Positions 57,637 to 64,000 of a stretch of DNA of 64,000 bases are shown here, piece after piece. The stretch's first letter is position 1, and every line of letters begins with the position of its first letter. The translations under genes were made by a program, and so were the position numbers. The DNA comes from JAFKFH01 sp017307375 (GTDB lineage Bacteria; Pseudomonadota; Alphaproteobacteria; Ferrovibrionales; Ferrovibrionaceae), in NCBI GenBank assembly GCA_965229335.1, contig OZ245874.1, positions 5,828,001 to 5,892,000 of the forward strand. Direction: 5' to 3'. A model generated the notes under the pieces. It did not search any database, was not told the origin of the DNA, and was given only the letters and a program-made list of their open reading frames with translations.

Positions 57637-59355
57637 GTGCTGATCCTTGGGCTTCATCCGGGCTATCACGACGGCTGCGCCGCCCTCTACGAGGACTACG
57701 ACCTCCTCGCGGCGGTGGCGCAGGAACGGCTGACGCGCCGCAAGATCGACGGCGGCCGGGTGCCGACGGAAGCGATGGCGGAAGTCTTCCGCATCAGCGG
57801 CCGCAGCCCGGCCGAGGTCGGCGCGGTGGTGCTGGGGCGCGGGGTCTTCCCCTCGCGCTACTTCACCCACCTGACGCTCGGCCGCCAGCTCGAAAGCCTG
57901 GTCCGCCGCCGGCTGAACAAGGAAAAGCACAAATCGATGGAGCGCGAGGCGATGCGCGCCCTGCGCACCGACAGCGAGGGCATGTTCGACGCGCCCCGCT
58001 TCCTGCGCGACCACGGCCTGCCGGCCGGCGCCGCCGTGCGCTTCTTCAACCACCACTACGCCCATGCGCTGCCGACCCTGTTCCATACGGACTGGCCGGA
58101 TGCGCTGCTCTATACCGCCGATGGCGGCGGCGACAATGCCCAGTATTCCCACCGGCTGTTCCGCGACGGCCGGCTGACCGACCTGTTCGGCGGCGACAGC
58201 GACCTGCTCGGCCGCACCCGCATCGACAGCCTGGGGCTGGCCTACGGCTTCGCCACCCAGGCGCTGGGTTTCCAGATCAACAAGCACGAAGGCAAGCTGA
58301 CCGGCCTTGCCGCCTACGGCCAGCCGCATCTGGCCGAGGCCCTGGCCCAGCGCTTCGCCATCGACGAGCTCGGCGTGATTTCGTCGGACTTCATCGACAA
58401 CCGCGCGATGAAGACCTTCATCTTCGACTGGGCGCGCGACCAGAAGCGCGAGGATGTCGCCGCCTCGGTCCAGAAGGTGCTGGAGGACATGATCCTCGAA
58501 TCGGTACGGCGCCTGCTCGCCCGCACCGGGGTGCGCCATCTGGGCCTGTCGGGCGGGGTGTTCGCCAACGTGCGGCTGAACCAGCGCCTGGCCGAGGAAT
58601 TGCCGGTCGACGAGATCTTCGTCTACCCGGCGATGTCCGACCAGGGCCTGGCTGCCGGCGGCGTGCTGCAATACCTGCTGGAACGCGACGGGCTGGCGAC
58701 CTGGCTGTCGCGCCGCTGGCGGCTCGACCATCTCTATTACGGCGGGTCCTACGAGGATACGGCCGATACCGTGCTGGGCAGCGACCCGCGCTTCGTCAAG
58801 GTCGAGGGGGCGCCGGTCGCCACCGCCGCGCGGCTGATCCACGAGGGGCGGATCGTCGCGATCTTCGCCCGCGGCATGGAATACGGCCCCCGCGCGCTGG
58901 GCGCCCGCACGATCATGGCGGCACCGATCGACCCGACGATCAACCAGACCCTGAACGACCGGCTGGAACGCTCGGAATTCATGCCGTTCGCGCCGGTGGT
59001 GCGCGAGGACGACGCCGAGGCGATCTTCGACCTGGGCCCGGTCAAGACCTATGCCGCCCGCTTCATGACCACGACCTGCCGGGTGCGCGATGCCTGGCGC
59101 GACCGCATCCCCGCCACCGTGCATGTCGACGGCACGGCGCGGCCGCAGGTGATCCAGCGCGCGCCCAACCCGCTCTATTACGACATCGTCGGGGCCTATG
59201 CGGCCCTTTCCGGGATTCCGGTGCTGATCAACACCTCGTTCAACGTGCACGAGGAACCGATCATCAACACCCCGCAGGAATGCGCCCGCGCGCTCGGCGA
59301 CGGCCGCGTCGACTATGTCGTCACCGAACAGGCGGTCTACGCCCGCGTCGTCTGA
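57637..59355 (+). CDS. NodU/CmcH-type carbamoyltransferase
   Basis: A 572-residue enzyme. The N-terminal Kae1-like domain opens with ILGLHPGYHDGCAALYED and has FFNHHYAHALPTLF (His139/His140/His143, metal and carbamoyl adenylate site), LYTADGGGDN and LSGGVFANVRLNQRLAEE. The C-terminal domain has EYGPRALGARTIMAAP and VLINTSFNVHEEPII. Family members transfer carbamoyl from carbamoyl phosphate via carbamoyl-AMP to sugar or antibiotic hydroxyls (NodU, TobZ, CmcH). It uses a GTG start seven bases after pheT and has no biosynthetic neighbours, so the acceptor is unknown. Confidence 0.9.
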   Translation: MLILGLHPGYHDGCAALYEDYDLLAAVAQERLTRRKIDGGRVPTEAMAEVFRISGRSPAEVGAVVLGRGVFPSRYFTHLTLGRQLESLVRRRLNKEKHKSMEREAMRALRTDSEGMFDAPRFLRDHGLPAGAAVRFFNHHYAHALPTLFHTDWPDALLYTADGGGDNAQYSHRLFRDGRLTDLFGGDSDLLGRTRIDSLGLAYGFATQALGFQINKHEGKLTGLAAYGQPHLAEALAQRFAIDELGVISSDFIDNRAMKTFIFDWARDQKREDVAASVQKVLEDMILESVRRLLARTGVRHLGLSGGVFANVRLNQRLAEELPVDEIFVYPAMSDQGLAAGGVLQYLLERDGLATWLSRRWRLDHLYYGGSYEDTADTVLGSDPRFVKVEGAPVATAARLIHEGRIVAIFARGMEYGPRALGARTIMAAPIDPTINQTLNDRLERSEFMPFAPVVREDDAEAIFDLGPVKTYAARFMTTTCRVRDAWRDRIPATVHVDGTARPQVIQRAPNPLYYDIVGAYAALSGIPVLINTSFNVHEEPIINTPQECARALGDGRVDYVVTEQAVYARVV

Positions 59356-60573
59356 TCAGGGCTTCAGCAGGCTCGGCGCCGGCCGGCGGAACGACCGCCG
59401 GCCATTCTTGAACCCGGTCAGCGGCTGGGCGATCGTGGCCAGCGCGGTCGGCCCGTCGGGCGCGTCCAGTACCACCAGATCGGCCGGGTTGCCCGGGGCG
59501 ATGCCGTAGTCGCGCAGGTTCATCAGCCGCGCCGGCGACGCGGTGACGAGATCGAGGCAGGCGGCGAACCCGTCCGGCCCGACCTGGGCGGCAGTGGCGT
59601 AGAGATTGGCCATGCGCAGCAACGAGCAGTCGCCGAACGGGGTGAACGGGTTCAGCACGTTGTTGGTGGCGATCGAGCAGGTGACGCCCTGCCCCGCCAG
59701 CAGATGGGCCGGGGCCAGGCCGCGCGGCACGTGATGATCGTGCCCCCGCCCCATCAGGTAGAGGTCGGTCGCGGGCAGCACGGTCAGCGCCACGCCGGCG
59801 GCGGCAAGCTGCCGCGCGATCGCATCGCGCCGCGCCGCCGGCATCGCCGACAGCTTGGTGACGTGGCCGATCGCGACCCGCCCGCCCCAGCCATGGGCAT
59901 CGGTCTGGCGCACGATCTCGGCCAGATGCGTCCAGGCGGGATCGAGGTCGAAATCGACATGGAAATCGAGATCGAGGTCGAAGCGCCGGGCCAGCGCGAA
60001 CAGCCGCGCGATCTGCTCGTGCGGATCCGTGTCGGTATAGGGGCAGCCGCCCAGCGCGTCCGCCCCGGTCTCCAGCGCCTCGACCAGCAACGCCTCGGTG
60101 CCGGGATCGTTGGTCAGCCCCTCCTGGGGGAAGACGCAGATCGACAGCTCGACGGCCCAGCCATAGTCGCGCTTCAGCCGGCGGATGGCCTCGAAGCTGC
60201 GCAAGGCCACCCGCGGATCGACCTCGACATGGGTGCGGATGCGCGTGGTGCCCTGGACGATCGCCTGTTCCAGCACCCGCGCGCCGCGGGCGTAGACGTC
60301 ATCCTCGGTGAAATCGCGCTTGGCCGCCGAGACCGCGCGGATCGCCGCGGCCAGGTCGCCATGGCCGTGGCCGCAGCGATCGAGCAGGCAGGCCTTGTCG
60401 AGATGGAGATGGCTGTCGACGAAACCGGGCAGGACCAGGCGGCCGGCCACGTCCTCGACCGCCGCGTCGAGGTCGGGCAACGGCTCGACCGCGACGATGC
60501 GGCCGCCGGCCACGCCGATATCGACCGGGTCGGGCCGGTCGGCAAGGCGGCAGCGGCGCAGGACGAGATCCAT
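59356..60573 (-). CDS. Cytosine-deaminase-like amidohydrolase
   Basis: A 405-residue amidohydrolase. VLPGFVDSHLHLDKA (HxH metal site), LDFHVDFDLDPAW, VAIGHVTKLSAM with the metal His, TVLPATDLYLMGR and IATNNVLNPFTPFGD with the late Asp. The build matches the CodA subgroup, which deaminates cytosine, isoguanine or related rings; exact substrate unknown. It ends flush with the carbamoyltransferase stop on the other strand. Divergent from the NTF2-like gene, with 59 bases between their starts. Confidence 0.85.
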   Translation of the reverse strand: MDLVLRRCRLADRPDPVDIGVAGGRIVAVEPLPDLDAAVEDVAGRLVLPGFVDSHLHLDKACLLDRCGHGHGDLAAAIRAVSAAKRDFTEDDVYARGARVLEQAIVQGTTRIRTHVEVDPRVALRSFEAIRRLKRDYGWAVELSICVFPQEGLTNDPGTEALLVEALETGADALGGCPYTDTDPHEQIARLFALARRFDLDLDFHVDFDLDPAWTHLAEIVRQTDAHGWGGRVAIGHVTKLSAMPAARRDAIARQLAAAGVALTVLPATDLYLMGRGHDHHVPRGLAPAHLLAGQGVTCSIATNNVLNPFTPFGDCSLLRMANLYATAAQVGPDGFAACLDLVTASPARLMNLRDYGIAPGNPADLVVLDAPDGPTALATIAQPLTGFKNGRRSFRRPAPSLLKP

Positions 60574-60632
60574 GCGGCGATCCTAGCGCGGATCGGGTTA
60601 GCATGGGTATCCATTCAGCCCGGGAGCCCCCG

Positions 60633-61037
60633 ATGACCGACGACCGGAGCCGGCGCGACGCCGAGACCGTCCGCGCCTATCTCGAAGCCACGATGGTGCC
60701 CGACCCCGATACGGCCGAGCGCTATATTGCGCCCGGCCTGCGCCTCACCTTCACCGGCGGGCGGAAATTCGGCCACCCGCGCGAGGCGACGGCGTTCAAT
60801 GCCGCCCGCTACCAGTGGGTGAAGAAGAAGATGGAGCGGATGGACGTGGTGCCGGGGCCGGACCGGACCATCGTCTACAGCCTGGGCACGCTCTACGGCT
60901 GTTGGCCCGACGGCACGCCGTTCGAGGGCAACCGCTATGTCGACCGCTTCGTCGTCGAGAACGGCCTGATCGTCGAGACCGACGTGTGGAACGACAGCGC
61001 CGAACGGCTGCTGGAACGCCATGGCATCAAGGCCTGA
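60633..61037 (+). CDS. NTF2-like (SnoaL-type) small protein
   Basis: A 134-residue alpha+beta cone-fold protein. RDAETVRAYLEATMVPDPDTAERYIAPGLRLTFTGG opens, and GTPFEGNRYVDRFVVENGLIVETDVWNDSAERLLERHGIKA closes the sheet, as in SnoaL-like proteins. Those serve as cyclases, isomerases or ligand carriers. GGGAG before the ATG supports the start. It is 59 bases from the divergent amidohydrolase and may handle the same substrate. Confidence 0.7.
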   Translation: MTDDRSRRDAETVRAYLEATMVPDPDTAERYIAPGLRLTFTGGRKFGHPREATAFNAARYQWVKKKMERMDVVPGPDRTIVYSLGTLYGCWPDGTPFEGNRYVDRFVVENGLIVETDVWNDSAERLLERHGIKA

Positions 61038-61040
61038 CGG

Positions 61041-61937
61041 TCACGGGGCCAGCAGGCCCGAGACCGTGCCGACCAGATGGCCCGCGTCGCGGCGGGCCTT
61101 GGCCGTATGGCCGGCCAGGCCATGGCCGACCGTCTTGCCGGCATAGCGCAGGCCCGCCGCCACCCCGTGAACCGCGGCGGCGGCCCAGCCGCCGTATTTG
61201 CGCTCGAACAGCACGCGCGAGCGGGCCATGTGCAGCGCCCGGAAGAACAGCCGGCCGGGATTGCGCGGCGCCGAGGCGCCGCCCAGGTGCAGGGCGGTGG
61301 CGCCGTCGACCAGGACGAGGCCGTGGCCGGCGGCACGCAGCCGCAGGCAGAGGTCGTCATCCTCGTAGAACAGGAAGAAACGCTCGTCGAAGCCGCCGAT
61401 CGCCTCCCACGCCGACCGGCGGACGACGAAGGCCGCGCCGGACAGGAAATCGGCGCAGAGATCGCCTTCCGGCACCTCCCTGCCCCGCCGGCCCAGGAGC
61501 CGGCGGGCGAACAGGGCCACGTCGTGCGACGGCTGGATGCGGCAGGAGGAATCGACCAGTTGCGGCGCGAACAGCGCGGCATCCGGATAGCGGTCGCTGG
61601 CGGCGATCAGGGCAGCGGCGGCCCCGGGTGCCAGCCGGCAGTCCGGGTTGATCACCAGCGCCAGTTCGCGCCGGGTCCGGGTCATGCCGAGATTGACGGC
61701 GCGGCCGAAGCCGAGATTTTCCGGATTGGCGACGATCACCGCATCGGGCCGCAGCGCGCGGACCAGCGCCACGGTGCCGTCGCGCGAGGCGTTGTCGACA
61801 ACGACGATGTCGGCGGCGACCGGCAGCGCGGCCAGGCAGCCGCCGATGACCGCCGCCGAATTATGGGTCACGACCACGATCGACAGGCGGCCGGCCGCCG
61901 ATTTCTGATCGAGATGGGCCAGTATCGGTTGTGTCAT
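61041..61937 (-). CDS. Glycosyltransferase family 2 protein
   Basis: A 298-residue GT-A enzyme. LSIVVVTHNSAAVIGGCLAALPVAADIVVVDNASRDGT is the nucleotide-sugar site, and LALVINPDCRLAP has the metal Asp. FLSGAAFVVRRSAWEAIGGFDERFFLFYEDDDLCLRLR is the acceptor loop with the catalytic Asp, the WbbL/rhamnosyltransferase pattern. It probably adds a sugar to a polysaccharide repeat. An AGGA site precedes the ATG at 61937. Convergent with the NTF2-like gene and divergent from the acyltransferase. Confidence 0.87.
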   Translation of the reverse strand: MTQPILAHLDQKSAAGRLSIVVVTHNSAAVIGGCLAALPVAADIVVVDNASRDGTVALVRALRPDAVIVANPENLGFGRAVNLGMTRTRRELALVINPDCRLAPGAAAALIAASDRYPDAALFAPQLVDSSCRIQPSHDVALFARRLLGRRGREVPEGDLCADFLSGAAFVVRRSAWEAIGGFDERFFLFYEDDDLCLRLRAAGHGLVLVDGATALHLGGASAPRNPGRLFFRALHMARSRVLFERKYGGWAAAAVHGVAAGLRYAGKTVGHGLAGHTAKARRDAGHLVGTVSGLLAP

Positions 61938-62070
61938 AGGGCAAATCCTTCGCGTTCGAGCCACCCCACCGGATGGTTAACGCGGCCTTCACCATAACCC
62001 TGCGCAAGATTTTCGGGGCGGCATCGGCTAGGGTGCCGGCCGGTTGCTTACCCCCGGAGACGCCTGAACG

Positions 62071-63123
62071 ATGCTCTACAATGTGCAGGCCGGACGCGCG
62101 CTGGCCGCCCTGATGGTCGTCTATCTGCATGTCACCGCGATGATTTCCGAACGCTTCGGCGGCATGGACTGGTTCTATCCGGGGGCCGCCGGCGTCGACA
62201 TCTTCTTTGCGATCTCGGGCTTCCTGATGGTGATGACCACGGCCGGCCAGTGGGGCCAGCCCGGCGTCTGGCGCAGCTTCATCGTGCGCCGCATCATCCG
62301 CATCGTGCCGCTCTACTGGCTGATGACCGCGGCGAAGCTGGCCCAGATGCTGGTCATCCCCGCGCTGGCCCAGCGCTCGACCCTGGTCCCCTGGCACGTC
62401 GTCGCCTCCTTCCTGTTCATTCCCGCCTGGAATGCCGAGCATGAGGCCATTCCCCTGATACCGCTGGGCTGGACGCTGTCGTTCGAGATGCTGTTCTACG
62501 TGTTGTTCGCCGCGGCGCTGGCCCTGCGCCTGCGGCCGGTGCCCTGGCTGACCGCGGTGCTGGTGGCGGGCGCGGCCATCGGCCTGTTCCGCACCGACGG
62601 CTGGGGGGCCGAGGCCAGGCTGCTCGACCCGCTGCTGCTCGAATTCGTCTTCGGCATGGGCATCGCCATGGCCGCGCTGCGCGGCCGCTACCTGCCGGTA
62701 CCGGTGGCGCTGGTCGGCGCGCCGGCGATGTTCCTGGTGCTGGTCGCGACCAACTGGCTCGACCCCGGCTGGGCCAACGGCCATCGCGCGCTGGTCTGGG
62801 GCGTGCCGGGGGCGATCCTGCTGGCCTGCCTCGTGGCGCTGGAGGGGCGGTGGCGGGGCCGGCTGTTCCGGCTTGCCTGTTTCCTGGGCGATGCCTCCTA
62901 CGCGATCTACCTGGCCCATGGGTTCGTGCTGTCGATCGTCGGCGTCCTGTTCACCCGGCTGTTCGGGCCGCGCTTCGACTGGTCGGGCTGGCTGTTGCTG
63001 CCGACCTTCGTGCTGGCGGTGGCGGGCGGCGTGATCGTCCATCTGCTGATCGAGCGGCCGGTGACCGACTGGCTGCGCCGCCGCTGGCACGAACGGCGGC
63101 TGCGCCGGGCGGTATCGGCCTGA
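62071..63123 (+). CDS. Acyltransferase family 3 (OafA/YrhL-like) membrane protein
   Basis: A 350-residue integral membrane protein with about ten helices. ALAALMVVYLHVTAMI carries the first catalytic His, VDIFFAISGFLMVM and RRIIRIVPLYWLMTAAKL the usual arginine-rich loop, and FLGDASYAIYLAHGFVL the late motif. Such enzymes add acetyl or other acyl groups to sugars of LPS, capsule or Nod factor. The divergent GT2 gene supports a surface-glycan role. GGAGACGCC lies 12 bases before the ATG. Confidence 0.88.
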   Translation: MLYNVQAGRALAALMVVYLHVTAMISERFGGMDWFYPGAAGVDIFFAISGFLMVMTTAGQWGQPGVWRSFIVRRIIRIVPLYWLMTAAKLAQMLVIPALAQRSTLVPWHVVASFLFIPAWNAEHEAIPLIPLGWTLSFEMLFYVLFAAALALRLRPVPWLTAVLVAGAAIGLFRTDGWGAEARLLDPLLLEFVFGMGIAMAALRGRYLPVPVALVGAPAMFLVLVATNWLDPGWANGHRALVWGVPGAILLACLVALEGRWRGRLFRLACFLGDASYAIYLAHGFVLSIVGVLFTRLFGPRFDWSGWLLLPTFVLAVAGGVIVHLLIERPVTDWLRRRWHERRLRRAVSA

Positions 63124-63191
63124 CGGCGCCAAGGCGGACGGAACCCCTTGGCATTGCCCGAACAGGGGGGCGATGCTAAAAGGCGGCCGAC

Positions 63192-63656
63192 ATGTCAGCG
63201 AACGCGACCGACGATACCGTGCCGGCCGGCTTCAAGCCGTTCCCGATAGCGGAGGGTTTTGCCGCCCATAATGGCCCGCTCTATATCCGGCGCGATGCCG
63301 GGGGCGGCGTGCGCCTGGGTTTCCGGGTGGAACGCCAGCATCTGAACGCCGGCGGGGTGTGCCATGGCGGCATGCTGATGACGCTGGCCGACATGGCGCT
63401 GGGAATTTCCGCGACCGTCGCCGCCGGCGGGCGCAAGTTCCTGCCGACCGTGACGATGGCGACCGAATTCCTGCGTCCGGCCGAGCTCGGCCAGTGGGTC
63501 GAGGCGATCGGCGAGCCGTTGCGCATCACCCGCAACCTCGGCTTTTCCGTCTGCCGGGTGATGGCGGGCGACGAACTGGTCCTCCATGCCTCGGGCACGC
63601 TGAAGGTGCCGCAGGCCGAATGGGCCCATGACTTCAACCAGATCCTCGCCGATTGA
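63192..63656 (+). CDS. PaaI-like hotdog-fold thioesterase
   Basis: A 154-residue hotdog protein. LNAGGVCHGGMLMTLADMALGISATVAAGG carries the HGGMxxxxxD active-site pattern, and FLPTVTMATEFLRPAELGQWVEA is the following strand pair. It is close in build to the thioesterase at 2548-2979. The substrate acyl-CoA is unknown. It lies five bases before lepA and so probably shares its transcript. Confidence 0.83.
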   Translation: MSANATDDTVPAGFKPFPIAEGFAAHNGPLYIRRDAGGGVRLGFRVERQHLNAGGVCHGGMLMTLADMALGISATVAAGGRKFLPTVTMATEFLRPAELGQWVEAIGEPLRITRNLGFSVCRVMAGDELVLHASGTLKVPQAEWAHDFNQILAD

Positions 63657-63661
63657 GCGCC

Positions 63662-64000
63662 ATGACCGAGCTGTCCCAGATCCGCAATTTCTCCATCGTC
63701 GCCCATATCGACCACGGCAAGTCGACCCTCGCCGACCGCCTGATCGAGGCTTGCGGCGCGCTGGAAAGCCGCGAGATGACCAGCCAGATCCTCGACTCGA
63801 TGGATATCGAGCGCGAGCGCGGCATCACCATCAAGGCCCAGACCGTGCGGCTGCGCTATCGCGCCAAGGACGGCAAGGACTACGTGTTCAACCTGATGGA
63901 CACGCCCGGCCATGTCGACTTCGCCTATGAAGTCTCGCGCTGCCTTGCCGCCTGCGAAGGCTCGCTGCTGGTGGTCGACGCCTCGCAGGGCGTCGAGGCG
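63662..64000 (+). CDS. lepA: Elongation factor 4 (LepA), 5' part
   Basis: The first 113 codons of a translational GTPase, cut by the window end. IRNFSIVAHIDHGKSTLADRLIEACGAL is the G1 loop with the LepA-specific wording, DSMDIERERGITIKAQTVRLRY switch I, and NLMDTPGHVDFAYEVSRCLAACEGSLLVVDASQGVEA G3. LepA back-translocates stalled ribosomes at the membrane or in the cytoplasm. The ATG is five bases after the thioesterase stop. Confidence 0.95.
   Translation, partial: MTELSQIRNFSIVAHIDHGKSTLADRLIEACGALESREMTSQILDSMDIERERGITIKAQTVRLRYRAKDGKDYVFNLMDTPGHVDFAYEVSRCLAACEGSLLVVDASQGVEA

Noticed and set aside
1..64000. tRNA, rRNA, transposase, integrase or phage genes
   Set aside because: None recognised on either strand. 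Absence was judged by reading only, and tRNAscan or an IS search would settle it.

Overview
The window is about 64 kb of GC-rich (roughly 70 % by eye), densely coded chromosomal DNA. Gene content points to an alphaproteobacterium, probably of the Rhodospirillales type: a FixL/FixJ oxygen-sensing pair, a PAS_5-family protein, a suhB/alpha-r14-like small RNA, a thrS-infC / rpmI-rplT-pheST translation cluster and LPS-type glycosyltransferases. I cannot name the genus. I see no insertion sequence, prophage, CRISPR array, tRNA or rRNA. Most genes abut or overlap by 1-16 bases, and start codons were chosen from ribosome-binding sites where one was visible.

Layout. 0-7.3 kb: two LysR regulators, a VOC protein, a thioesterase facing a crotonase, a tandem universal stress protein, and a small group of a secreted NlpC/CHAP-like protein, a gamma-glutamylcyclotransferase and a TTC38-like TPR protein. 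7.3-7.6 kb: a long gap carrying a likely small RNA with a promoter and an embedded CTGC-N3-GCAG operator. 7.6-16.3 kb: DOPA-dioxygenase-like protein, class III transaminase, queG, TPR and secreted unknowns, a YeeZ-like epimerase, a hybrid kinase with receiver and HPt, and a hydrolase. 16.3-20.6 kb: two glycosyltransferases and a secreted family-8 glycoside hydrolase with two C-terminal repeat domains. 20.6-28.4 kb: shikimate-dehydrogenase-like gene, half-size EamA transporter, PAS_5 protein, MFS exporter, amidase, LOG-family protein, and a soluble chemoreceptor with four near-identical PAS repeats.

28.8-34.2 kb is the most coherent accessory locus: a five-gene operon of Rieske oxygenase, ABC ATPase, permease, binding protein and TauD dioxygenase, divergent from an IclR regulator. 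It looks like an uptake-and-oxidation pathway for an unidentified small molecule. 34.2-40.3 kb: beta-CASP metallo-hydrolase coupled to a 61-residue membrane protein, a FixL-FixJ pair with a FixT-like lone receiver, an O-methyltransferase, and a YqjI/PadR-type His-rich repressor with a striking three-site operator. 40.3-46.6 kb: a LysR-controlled esterase / binding protein / periplasmic hydrolase set and two AraC-type regulators.

47-57.6 kb is the translation cluster. infC appears to start at an AUA codon overlapping the stop of a 19-codon leader ORF. The cluster is split between infC and rpmI by a DUF2267 gene, a MipA/OmpV outer-membrane protein and a two-component pair. The last 6 kb hold a NodU/CmcH-type carbamoyltransferase, a cytosine-deaminase-like amidohydrolase, an NTF2-like protein, a GT2 glycosyltransferase, an acyltransferase-3 membrane protein, a PaaI-like thioesterase and the 5' end of lepA, which runs off the window.
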